A DNA stretch of 64,000 nt, taken from positions 62,001 to 126,000 of the forward strand of contig NZ_JABFFR010000036.1 of assembly GCF_013423485.1 (NCBI RefSeq), given 5' to 3'. Positions 1 to 7,294 of the stretch are shown piece after piece. Numbering within the stretch: position 1 is the first letter of the stretch; every line of letters starts with the position of its first letter. The notes beneath the pieces were generated by a model, which saw nothing but the letters and a program-made list of their open reading frames with translations, was not told the DNA's origin and searched no databases. A program made the position numbers and the translations under genes. Origin of the DNA: Azospirillum oleiclasticum (lineage in GTDB: Bacteria; Pseudomonadota; Alphaproteobacteria; Azospirillales; Azospirillaceae).

Positions 1-16
1 GGTATCCTCTCCCGCC

Positions 17-466
17 ATGGAGAGCCCCACCCCTGACGACGTCGCGATAGCGGTTCTGGAATCCCGCCGGTCCACCCTCTTGGCGCAGCTCGCGGCCGTT
101 GATCGAGAGCGGCGCCGTCTCCGCTCCGCTCTCCGCCATGTGGACGGCGCCCTATCCCAGCTCCTCGGGCACAGCCAGGCACAGACCTGGTTGCCGAACC
201 TCCCCCGGCCCGTAGGGAAGCTCCCCAAGCGCTTCCGCATAGACCGATGGTTCAAGGGGCCGGAGTTCTCCCGGTCCCTTCTGGACGCTCTCAGGAAGGC
301 CGGCGGGACCGCCACCACAGGACAGCTCGTCAAGGCCGTTTGCGAGGGGAAGGATGTCCCGAGCTGGGGCGTGCCTGTGGTTACGCGGGCCGCGGAGAGG
401 GTGTTGCGACGGATGGAGAGCAAGGGGGTGGTGAAGGCCGGCGCTGGGGTCTGGTTGACAGAGTAA
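17..466 (+). CDS. Hypothetical coiled-coil/winged-helix-like protein
   Basis: A 149-residue protein of unknown function. Residues 8-50 are rich in Leu, Arg and Glu in a heptad-like pattern and should form a coiled coil. A basic linker with a KRFRIDRWF motif follows (around 70-80). Residues 85-149 look like a small winged-helix fold: a TTGQLVKAV helix, an arginine-rich RAAERVLRRMESKG helix, then a short hairpin ending in VWLTE. The layout matches the protein at 4651-5076, and the two look like distant paralogues. DNA binding is inferred from the fold only. ATG start; no strong ribosome-binding site is visible, and the gene begins very near the window edge. Confidence 0.6.
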   Translation: MESPTPDDVAIAVLESRRSTLLAQLAAVDRERRRLRSALRHVDGALSQLLGHSQAQTWLPNLPRPVGKLPKRFRIDRWFKGPEFSRSLLDALRKAGGTATTGQLVKAVCEGKDVPSWGVPVVTRAAERVLRRMESKGVVKAGAGVWLTE

Positions 467-574
467 AGCGGCGTGGCGCCAGTATGCGACTCCATACGCC
501 TCTTGCTCAGCAATGGTGATACGAAGTGATCGGGAAGTGCATAGGGGCAACGCGGCGCCTGTCTTCCGGACAGT

Positions 575-973
575 TTACCAATACCGCGTCGAAAATTTTG
601 ACGCAACGCCGATTACTGCGCCACTAAACAAAAATGTCTTGACGCTTCCAAGTTGATCTTCGTTTAGCCAGTGCCAGTTTGCAGGCGCCAAATAATGAAA
701 TGAAAAAACCGCAACAGCCAAAATACACATAGCGCCAACAAATCTTATTGTCCATTTAGCATGCCAAAGAAGCTCATCCCTTATCTCTTCTCTGCGGCCA
801 TGTTCTTTCTTGCTGGCAATATCTTCTAGATCGCCGCGCGCAATGGCGTTTGCTTCTTTTTCAGCCTTATCGTCTCCATCGCCCAGAGCATCCGGCTTGT
901 TTAAAGCCGTAACAGGCGGAATTTGCTTTAGCTCTGGCGGTGGATGCAAGAATTCACTGTCTGGCGGACTCAT
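575..973 (-). CDS. Small two-helix membrane protein, candidate Panacea-partner toxin
   Basis: A 132-residue protein overlapping the last 20 bases of the upstream Panacea-domain gene, so the two are probably translated together. The N-terminal half is charged and probably cytoplasmic (acid/basic stretch at residues 30-65). Two hydrophobic segments follow: about 75-97 (FVGAMCILAVAVFSFHYLA) and about 112-127 (TFLFSGAVIGVASKF). ATG 973 is preferred because it keeps only the short operon-style overlap; an in-frame start at 1009 would add 12 residues. Panacea antitoxins are known to pair with many unrelated toxins, some of them membrane proteins. The toxin role is inferred from position and topology; no family is recognised. 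Confidence 0.5.
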   Translation of the reverse strand: MSPPDSEFLHPPPELKQIPPVTALNKPDALGDGDDKAEKEANAIARGDLEDIASKKEHGRREEIRDELLWHAKWTIRFVGAMCILAVAVFSFHYLAPANWHWLNEDQLGSVKTFLFSGAVIGVASKFSTRYW

Positions 974-1418
974 GAGCCAACCTATTGAAATATGCTTGTA
1001 TTGTATCAATCGGAATGGTCGAGTTTCTACCGTTTATATGCCATGTAGTGTGCCATGGGCTCCCTGGTTGATGGGTCCAATTAGACAATTCGATGCCGTT
1101 CCAGTCTTTGTAAATATCAACTACCTGATTTATTATGTCTATTTCTTGTGGATCGTAATGTTCTTGCGGGCAGTTTATTGTGGCGAGCACAGGACTACTC
1201 CCGTATCCCTTCAATGCATGATACACATCTGGAATAACCGGTCCATACTGCCAAGCTTCAACAGATTGTGAGAACAGCGGACGTCCATACAAACCAAGCA
1301 TCCAGCCTTGGCTCATATATACTAGCTTGAGCACCTGCATAGGCGTAAGCGTCCGACGGTGCATTGCTGCCCGGCGGATGATTTGGTTGGCAACGTCGCG
1401 TGCGTCGTGAAGCGGCAT
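954..1418 (-). CDS. Panacea-domain (DUF4065/GepA-like) protein, candidate antitoxin
   Basis: A 154-residue protein with the hallmarks of the Panacea domain. It opens with DARDVANQIIRRA, then LTPMQVLKLVYMSQGWML (helix with K-L-Y), then EAWQYGPVIPDVYHALK, the W.YGPV.P.vY signature of the family. Members act as the antitoxin module of many toxin-antitoxin and prophage loci. ATG 1418 is chosen because the domain starts immediately after it; the frame extends to 1589 but the added residues look unlike protein. The downstream membrane protein overlaps its stop and is the natural candidate partner. Base composition is lower in GC than the surrounding replicon. Confidence 0.75.
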   Translation of the reverse strand: MPLHDARDVANQIIRRAAMHRRTLTPMQVLKLVYMSQGWMLGLYGRPLFSQSVEAWQYGPVIPDVYHALKGYGSSPVLATINCPQEHYDPQEIDIINQVVDIYKDWNGIELSNWTHQPGSPWHTTWHINGRNSTIPIDTIQAYFNRLAHESARQ

Positions 1419-1604
1419 GATCGCCCATTTCGAGTTCCCGGCCCTATTGATACTCCACGTTAGTGGTATGTTCAAGAGGTTCATGGAACGTTCTCGTTGA
1501 CAAGGCTGTTGATTCGCGCCCCAGCATAGAACGTTCACGGAACTGCGCCTGAGACGTGAAGGCGTTAGCTCGCTTGTGCGAAATGGCATGGCGCCAGCTT
1601 CGAA

Positions 1605-2588
1605 TCAGATGCTCCGGCTCCGCTGCCAGTACCCGCAGAAGTCCACCGAGGGGCCGTTCTTGGTGACCAGCGACACGACTCGGCGGAACTGCATGCCGTT
1701 GCTGTCCCGGCGGCAGTCTTCCCGGAAGGCGGCTTCCTGCGCGTAGCGATGCAGGTAGATGCCGCTGATGTGGTGGTGGTGCCCGATCTCCGCCCGGCGG
1801 AGACGGGAGAAGAAGGATTCCGCTTCGTTGGTGCACGCCCCGTCCAGAGAATAGGCTTCCTGGTGGTTGATCCGGTGCATGGCGTAGCGGGCATGCAGGG
1901 AGTTCCAGGCGGGGGACTCGTCGGCGTGCACGTCGGTCCCCTTCGCGATCCGCGTCTTGATGAACGAGTTGGCGGCATCCTCGGAGGGGAAGACGCCCGT
2001 CAGGGTGCGGCCGTCCCGCTCGCGGATGGTGACGACGCAGCGGCGCTTGCCGGTCTGGTTCTCGGCAAGCCGGCGGTCCTTGCGGTCTGCCTTCTTGTTC
2101 TCCGGCCGGACGTGCCCGCCGAAGTAGGCTCCGTCAATCTCCGCGGCCTTCCCCTCTCCGCCGACGATGGCGCCCTTGATGTCGGCGCCCATGGCTTCCC
2201 GGATCTTGTGGGCCAGCACGAAGGCCGTCTTGTACTGGACCCCGAGATCACGGGACATCGCCAGCGCCGATTTCCCCTTCACCTCGTTGACGAAGATCGC
2301 GATGGCCGCGAGGTAGATCACCAGCGGCAGCTTGTGGAAGGCGAACAGCGTGCCCGAGGTGAGGGAGAAGTCCTTGCGGCACGCCTTGCAGCGCCAGCGC
2401 GGCGCGCCGTTCGGCCGGCGGCAGTCGTAGACGGCATCACAGCCGCAAGCCGGGCACACCGGGCGCCCCTCCGTCTCTTCCCAGCGGATGCGGGCGAACA
2501 CCGTCTCCGCTTCCGTCTGGCTCATGCGCAGCACCTTCGCCAGGGAGAGCGTGCGGGCCGCGGCGGAGAGGAGGAAGTGCTGAGACAT
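1605..2588 (-). mobile_element. IS1595-family (ISXO2-like) transposase
   Basis: A 327-residue transposase. An N-terminal zinc ribbon (CPACGCDAVYDC then CKACRKDF, two CxxC pairs, around residues 42-74) precedes an ISXO2-type DDE domain. Likely catalytic positions are the Asp in EIDGAYFGG, the Asp in HADESPAW, and the conserved NEAESFFSRLRR block. ATG 2588 gives the usual N-terminus (LSLAKVLRMSQTEAETVF); the frame continues upstream to 2648. The length is normal for the family and no frameshift is visible, so it may be active. Terminal inverted repeats and target duplications could not be identified by eye. A small DUF6471-like gene is transcribed divergently and may belong to the same element. 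Confidence 0.85.
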
Positions 2589-2617
2589 GGCGTTCACATC
2601 CGTGATGAAGCGTACGG

Positions 2618-2699
2618 ATATGTTAGCTTTTGCCCGTGGGGTTGTCAACGGGAAAGCTATCGAATATGTTAGCTACCAGCGTGTTTACGGAAGGTAGCT
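2618..2699. promoter_or_regulatory. Divergent regulatory region with direct repeats and a dyad
   Basis: Between the transposase and the DUF6471-like gene an 11-base direct repeat ATATGTTAGCT occurs at 2618-2628 and 2664-2674, 46 bases apart. An inverted repeat AGCTACC/GGTAGCT sits at 2671-2677 and 2693-2699, just before the small gene. GGAAGG at 2689-2694 is a plausible ribosome-binding site for that gene. The arrangement suggests an operator shared by the two divergent genes; the binding protein is not known. Confidence 0.45.
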
Positions 2700-2702
2700 G
2701 AC

Positions 2703-2933
2703 ATGGACGCCAAGAACGAATGGGCCGGCCGCGCGAAGCGGTTCATGAAGGCCGAACTCAAGCGCCGGGACGTAACCTATGAGGAGCTGGCCCGGCGGCT
2801 CACGGAGATGGGCATTCCCGAGACGGAAGGCTCCATCACGGTCAAGATCAACCGGGGAGCTTTCCCGACGTGGTTCCTGCTCGCCAGCATGAAGGTTGTC
2901 GGGTGCCGAGAGATCCGGGTAGATGATGTGTGA
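2703..2933 (+). CDS. DUF6471-like small regulator
   Basis: A 76-residue protein resembling the DUF6471 family. The core is a helix-turn-helix-like fold: LKRRDVTYEELARRLTEMG, then SITVKINRGAFPTWFLLASMKVVGC. Family members resemble Cro/XRE-type DNA-binding proteins and are often found next to IS1595-like transposases, as here. It starts at ATG 2703 behind GGAAGG and is divergent from the transposase, with repeated motifs in the shared upstream region. Control of the transposase is therefore likely, but inferred. After its stop the base composition turns abruptly AT-rich. Confidence 0.65.
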   Translation: MDAKNEWAGRAKRFMKAELKRRDVTYEELARRLTEMGIPETEGSITVKINRGAFPTWFLLASMKVVGCREIRVDDV

Positions 2934-2963
2934 TAATTATACAAACTAACAATAGAGGCTAAT

Positions 2964-4016
2964 ATGAAAACGTATAAACTGAGAAACAAGCACGGCATAA
3001 TTCAAAATCAAAAGACAAAGGCTAGACTACTTAAGTATTTTAGATTTGAACGACGATACACAGATGAGAATTCTCTGTCGCTACAGGATATGCTTTTCCA
3101 AGCTTTCATGGAAGATAACCCATCAGAAGCTTTTTCTTGTTGCAAAAATAGACTTTGGGAGACTGATGATCTGACATTTATTAATAATTTCTGCACGGTA
3201 CCTGCGAGCAATGGCGAGCGCGGCCACTGCTTTGGAGAACTTATATCTTTCGGAAAGAAAAATCTTCCAATAGCTATTGACGATAAGCTATTTGATCCGG
3301 CAGTTTCAGTACACAAATTGGAACCGCCAATCGGAAAACATTGGGCTCCAACACCACTATATTTTCTTGTGATAGAAAACCACGTGATAGTAAGCACATC
3401 TCTTCTTCTTAAAGAGCGAATGCTTGAAGAATATCTTCAATGGTTTCTTTCTTCTCACACGAGAGTCGCGCCGAATATGTCGCGCGCGGCGCTTCGTTGG
3501 GAGCTTGATCGCGGAGTACTTGGAAATGAACTTGAGAATGTTCAGAAAATAAAGATAATCGATCCATTGAACGTCCCTTCATTCCATGAGCCATCGCTTC
3601 TTAGTCTGCCAAATAAAATGAATAATTCGCCGATGATTGAAAAATCGGCGCGAGGTCAACTTGTGTCGGCGCTATTCAGATTGCTTGGTAGAGAATTGGA
3701 TGTAAATGAGGACTATAATAACGCTAGTGCTACACATGACATCGCAATCGATATTGGGTTTTCGTTCGAACGCAAAGCCGCATCTGCGGATGTAAGTGAC
3801 TTTCTGAGGTTCATTGACGTGTTCAGGGATGTTCCAGACGACATGATTGAAATACACACAAAAAATTCTTCTGTAAGGAATGGAAAAGTAAGACTTCAGA
3901 CGCTTGTGCATGTTAAAACGAACGGCGCTACGAAAATTATAGACTGGAAAGAAATGGAGCGCGCAATGCTTTTGTACTTTCATTCTCTTGTCACTGATGG
4001 TAAAATAGAACCATAG
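2964..4016 (+). CDS. AT-rich hypothetical protein, first gene of a two-gene module
   Basis: A 350-residue soluble protein that I do not recognise. It has no signal peptide or membrane segment. A hydrophobic beta-rich stretch (TPLYFLVIENHVIVSTSLLL, around 133-152) precedes a helical region EEYLQWFLSS. A C-terminal part (about 225-350) with the stretches DIAIDIGFSFERKAAS and MIEIHTKNSS could be a small alpha/beta domain. Base composition and codon choice (many AAA, ATA, TTT codons) differ sharply from the GC-rich neighbours, indicating recent transfer. The next gene, a four-helix membrane protein, starts 14 bases after its stop. Together they could be a defence or conflict module, but this is inference from context only. 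Confidence 0.6.
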   Translation: MKTYKLRNKHGIIQNQKTKARLLKYFRFERRYTDENSLSLQDMLFQAFMEDNPSEAFSCCKNRLWETDDLTFINNFCTVPASNGERGHCFGELISFGKKNLPIAIDDKLFDPAVSVHKLEPPIGKHWAPTPLYFLVIENHVIVSTSLLLKERMLEEYLQWFLSSHTRVAPNMSRAALRWELDRGVLGNELENVQKIKIIDPLNVPSFHEPSLLSLPNKMNNSPMIEKSARGQLVSALFRLLGRELDVNEDYNNASATHDIAIDIGFSFERKAASADVSDFLRFIDVFRDVPDDMIEIHTKNSSVRNGKVRLQTLVHVKTNGATKIIDWKEMERAMLLYFHSLVTDGKIEP

Positions 4017-4030
4017 CATCGAGGTGTGAC

Positions 4031-4633
4031 ATGAAGATCATGCAATATGGGTGGTTCGGCATTTTGGTTGGGGTTGCGCTTGGAGGAGTGTCGGCAACTC
4101 TCCTCCCGTTTACCGCATTTGAGAAGATGGCCAGTTCGCTGCTTGTTCTATTTTCTATTCTTACAGGACTGTTGGCGCAGGTGATGGTGTTCACCGCCAT
4201 GATTGTCACTCCTGAACGAGTTCCTGTTAAACATGTTGAAGCACTTCAAAAGGCGTTCACAAAACAGCAAATGGAGTGGCAACTTCAATTTAAGATGTAT
4301 GTGATAGTTGTCGCCCTTTGCGTCTCCCTTGATCTATTTGGAGACAATGGCGTAGAATTCTTGAAAGGTGAACTAACAAAGCATATATATATTGGAGTGG
4401 TGATCGCCGCATCTTGCATTGCCGCCATAAGAAGCTTCCGTATCCCGTCGGCTATTATCAAGCTTCAGCATCTACGCTTCAACGTAATCAGAGATGAGAT
4501 GAAGGCACGGTCAGAGGACGAACGAAGGAAATCACTGCGAGATACAATATTTCCACTGAGTGATACAAATACCCGCGGGCGCTTTTCCCTCCATAATCAT
4601 GGAGTGGCGCTACAGGCCAACAGAAAGCAATAA
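4031..4633 (+). CDS. AT-rich four-helix membrane protein, second gene of the module
   Basis: A 200-residue integral membrane protein of unknown family. Hydrophobic segments lie at about 6-26 (WFGILVGVALGGVSATLLPF), 36-58 (LLVLFSILTGLLAQVMVFTAMIV), 90-105 (MYVIVVALCVSLDLF) and 118-137 (IYIGVVIAASCIAAIRSF). The C-terminal 60 residues are charged and probably cytoplasmic. ATG 4031 follows GAGGTG with good spacing. It is co-directional with the 350-residue gene and shares its AT-rich codon use, so both probably arrived together. Soluble protein plus membrane effector is a common plan in anti-phage systems, but no known system can be named with confidence. Confidence 0.6.
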   Translation: MKIMQYGWFGILVGVALGGVSATLLPFTAFEKMASSLLVLFSILTGLLAQVMVFTAMIVTPERVPVKHVEALQKAFTKQQMEWQLQFKMYVIVVALCVSLDLFGDNGVEFLKGELTKHIYIGVVIAASCIAAIRSFRIPSAIIKLQHLRFNVIRDEMKARSEDERRKSLRDTIFPLSDTNTRGRFSLHNHGVALQANRKQ

Positions 4634-4650
4634 ACAGAGACAGCCAACCG

Positions 4651-5076
4651 TTACCTTACTTCCCAAGCCGCCGCCCCACCGTCCAACGTCAAACGCTCCA
4701 CCTCCCCCAGCTTGTTGAGCGTCCCGAGGATGGTCTTCTGGACGCACTCTCTGGTGCGGGAGTCGGCGGGGTCCAGGCCCTTGGCGACCATGGCGCGCTC
4801 CACGATCTCCCGTGTGGTGACGGGGGCGGTTGCCGGCCTGAGGATGTCGTAGCAGAAGCGGGCGCACTCTCCCGGCCCGAACCACTTCCCCCGGCGGGCG
4901 GGACGCTTGGGGCGGACGGTGCGGAGATCGAAGTCGGGATCGAAGACGATCAGGGCGCGGGCGACGGCGGAGAGATCGTCACGGAGCCGGGCAAGCTCGC
5001 ACTCGGCTTCCCGGATGCGGCCCTGGATCTCGGCGTGCTTGTCCCGCAGGGCGGAGACGACGTGAGGCTCGGCCAT
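4651..5076 (-). CDS. Hypothetical coiled-coil/winged-helix-like protein (paralogue of 17-466)
   Basis: A 141-residue protein with an N-terminal heptad-like helix (residues 5-45, HAEIQGRIREAECELARLR). A basic linker (RPKRPARRGKWFGPGE) and a C-terminal winged-helix-like part follow: PVTTREIVERAM, then a QKTILGTLNKLGEV helix and a terminal hairpin ending AAWEVR. Domain order, the WF.(P)GE motif after the linker and the ending resemble the protein at 17-466. ATG 5076 is chosen because the helix starts there; upstream residues in the same frame look non-coding. It converges on the AT-rich module and closes the island on this side. Function unknown. Confidence 0.6.
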   Translation of the reverse strand: MAEPHVVSALRDKHAEIQGRIREAECELARLRDDLSAVARALIVFDPDFDLRTVRPKRPARRGKWFGPGECARFCYDILRPATAPVTTREIVERAMVAKGLDPADSRTRECVQKTILGTLNKLGEVERLTLDGGAAAWEVR

Positions 5077-5297
5077 GGTGCCGCACCTCAATGGGGGATC
5101 GACGCGCAGCGCCGGAGCGCGCACGTGCTATGCTGGGAACCAGCCATGGTCCGATGCTCTCCAGAAGCTCGGGTTGTGGTCAGGCCGGGTCGGGTGCGCC
5201 AACACCCTTCCCGGCCGCTTCCATGGTCCCCTAGATCGTTCGTAGGCGGTAGGGTGAGCTGGTGGCGGGTGCTACATAATTCCGCCTTCTTCAGCGC

Positions 5298-5620
5298 TAT
5301 CCCCGGCAGAAATGCCGGGGCCTCATTGAAGCGCGTTCTGGCTGGGCATGCGGTGTGGGCAAGGGAGCCTATCCCCGGCAGAAATGCCGGGGCCTCATTG
5401 AAGCGCGTTCTGGCTGGGCATGCGGTGTGGGCAAGGGAGCCTATCCCCGGCAGAAATGCCGGGGCCTCATTGAAGCCACCTCTTCGGCGCGCACCGCTCC
5501 ATCCTTGTCGCGCCAGTTATCCCCGGCAGAAATGCCGGGGCCTCATTGAAGCGCGTTCTGGAACAACAGCATGATCCCCGCGACCACCAGCCCCCCGGCA
5601 CCCGCCGGGGGCCTCGGTGG
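5298..5620. CRISPR. Small orphan CRISPR-like array, four perfect repeats plus a degenerate end repeat
   Basis: Four identical 35-base repeats lie at 5298-5332, 5370-5404, 5442-5476 and 5518-5552. Each contains the dyad CCCCGGCAGAAATGCCGGGG and ends in CCTCATTGAAGC. Intervening segments are 37, 37 and 41 bases. A degenerate fifth copy, with the same dyad shape, lies at about 5591-5620 after a further 38-base segment, as is common at the trailer end of arrays. The first two spacers are identical, so a 72-base unit has duplicated. Spacers 1, 2 and 4 share their first nine bases, which is unusual. No cas genes are in the window. A non-CRISPR tandem repeat remains possible. Confidence 0.6.
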
Positions 5621-5680
5621 TACCCGCCCCACGGGGATCGCATTTGCTGATCTTTTTTCCTGAGCAGGACTTTTCGTCTT

Positions 5681-5776
5681 TCCCGCGAAGGCGGGAATCC
5701 AGGGCGAGCGTCCGCGAGCCACGTGACTCATGTCGCCGCGGACGCGGCTTTCCCTGGATCCCCGCCTTCGCGGGGA
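5681..5776. repeat. Dispersed palindromic repeat
   Basis: Two arms of about 24 bases, 5681-5704 and 5752-5776, are near-perfect inverted copies containing CCCGCGAAGGCGGG and its complement CCCGCCTTCGCGGGG. They are separated by about 47 bases of GC-rich spacer. Short palindromic elements of this sequence type are scattered through many proteobacterial genomes, usually between genes. The strong potential secondary structure could end transcription leftward of hupT or block read-through into it. Confidence 0.7.
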
Positions 5777-5920
5777 TGACGGTGGTCTTGCCTCAGGACA
5801 ATGATCGCTGATTGCGATCACCATGGCGCGCCCCCAACCACCCTCGCCCCCGCCTCCCCCGGCGTGCTAACCTCGCGCCTTCCCGAGCGCGCGCATCCGC
5901 GCGCCGTTGCGGACGGTGGC

Positions 5921-7294
5921 ATGGCGGCAACACGGTTCCCATCGGTCACGCTGCCCGAGGAGGCGGGTGCGGCGGATATGGAGAGTGCCTGGATCGACGT
6001 GATCCGGAAGCTCGACGAGACCTACGCCGACCTCGTCTCCCAACAGGTGGAGCTGGAGCGCAAGAACGCCGAGCTGGAGGAGGCTCAGGCCTTCATCGCC
6101 AGCGTCATGGCCTCGATGACCGACGTGCTGATCGCCTGCGACCGCGACGGGCGGATCGAGCAGGTGAACGGGGCCGCCGAACGCGCGCTGGCACGCCCCG
6201 CCGCCGCCCTGACCGGATGCGGCCTGCGCGACCTGCTCGACCCCGCCTCGCGCCCTGTGTTCGACGCGCTCCGCGCCGCGGCGCTGCGCGGGGAGCCGCC
6301 AGCGGACGTGGAGCTGACCTTCGCCGGCGACGGCGAGCCCTTCCCCGTCTCCGTCAACAGCGCGGTGCGCAGCGACCAGCGCGGGCGGGCCATCGGGCTG
6401 GTGCTGGTCGGCCGCCCCATCGGCGAGCTGCGCCGCGCCTACCGCGCGCTGGAGACGGCGCACGAGGGGCTGAAGCAGGCACAGCAGAAGCTTGTGCATT
6501 CGGAGAAGATGGCGTCGCTCGGCCGGCTCGTGGCCGGGGTGGCGCACGAGCTGAACAACCCCATCAGCTTCGTCTACGGCAACGCCCACGCGCTGCGCCG
6601 CTATGGCGAGCGGCTGACCGCCTATCTCGACGCCATCCACGAGGGCCGGGACGCCGAGGCGCTGGCCGGGCTGCGCGGCGAGCTGCGCATCGACCGCGCC
6701 CGCGCCGACCTGCCCGGCACGCTGGCCGGCATGCTGGAGGGGGCGGAGCGGGTGCGCGACATCGTCGCCGACCTCCGCCGCTTCTCGTCGGAGCAGAAGC
6801 AGGCCTTCGAGCTGTTCGACATGACGGCACTGCTGCGCTCCGCCGTCGCCTGGGTGGCGAAGGCGCAGATGCAGGATGTGGAGATCGTCTTCGACCTGCC
6901 CGAGCGGCTGGAGGTGGCGGGCCACCCCGGCCACCTGCACCAGGTGGTGATGAACCTCGTCCAGAACGCCATCGACGCCATGGTCGATGCCCCGCGCAAG
7001 ACGCTGGAGCTGCACGGCCATAGGGATGTCGGGCGGGAGGGCGACCGGGTGACGGTGACCATCCGCGACAGCGGCCCCGGCATCCCGGACGCCATCCGCG
7101 ACCGGGTGTTCGACCCCTTCTTCACCACCAAGCCGGTGGGCAAGGGCACGGGGCTGGGGCTGTCCATCAGCTACCAGATCGTGCACGACCATGGCGGCGC
7201 GCTGGAGGCGGCGAACCACCCGGCCGGCGGCGCGCTCTTCACCCTCACTCTGCCCGCCCCCGACGAGCGGGCGACCGGAGGACGGCGGTCATGA
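5921..7294 (+). CDS. hupT: Hydrogen-signal histidine kinase HupT (HoxJ)
   Basis: A 457-residue soluble sensor kinase. A coiled-coil start (about 30-60) leads to a PAS domain (about 62-170, FIASVMASMTDVLIACDRDG). The dimerisation domain follows with the H box VAGVAHELNNP (His near 208), then a GHKL ATPase domain with the N box NLVQNAID, the G1 box DSGPGIPD and TGLGLSIS. It has no membrane segment, in line with a kinase that docks on the cytoplasmic regulatory hydrogenase. It overlaps hupU by ATGA. In Rhodobacter and Ralstonia the kinase autophosphorylates without H2 and signals to HupR/HoxA; that regulator is not in this window. Two in-frame starts are plausible (5921 and 5978); 5921 matches the usual family length. 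Confidence 0.88.
   Translation: MAATRFPSVTLPEEAGAADMESAWIDVIRKLDETYADLVSQQVELERKNAELEEAQAFIASVMASMTDVLIACDRDGRIEQVNGAAERALARPAAALTGCGLRDLLDPASRPVFDALRAAALRGEPPADVELTFAGDGEPFPVSVNSAVRSDQRGRAIGLVLVGRPIGELRRAYRALETAHEGLKQAQQKLVHSEKMASLGRLVAGVAHELNNPISFVYGNAHALRRYGERLTAYLDAIHEGRDAEALAGLRGELRIDRARADLPGTLAGMLEGAERVRDIVADLRRFSSEQKQAFELFDMTALLRSAVAWVAKAQMQDVEIVFDLPERLEVAGHPGHLHQVVMNLVQNAIDAMVDAPRKTLELHGHRDVGREGDRVTVTIRDSGPGIPDAIRDRVFDPFFTTKPVGKGTGLGLSISYQIVHDHGGALEAANHPAGGALFTLTLPAPDERATGGRRS

Larger units (their letters stand above)
5077..5920. other. Gene-poor stretch with CRISPR-like array and palindromic repeat
   Basis: This 840-base gap before hupT holds the repeat array at 5298-5620 and the large dispersed palindrome at 5681-5776, both listed separately. 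Open frames across the array are products of the repeated sequence and are not credible genes. No cas gene, leader-like AT-rich tract or RNA gene was recognised. The last 140 bases lead into hupT and should contain its promoter, but no clear sigma-70 or sigma-54 element could be assigned. Confidence 0.6.

Noticed and set aside
2964..4633. Kiwa anti-phage system
   Set aside because: The gene sizes and the four-helix protein recall KwaA/KwaB, but the gene order is reversed and no shared motif could be recognised, so the name is not supported.
5035..5574. Coding frames through the repeat array
   Set aside because: Their translations are tandem copies of the repeat and spacer; there is no ribosome-binding site or recognised domain.
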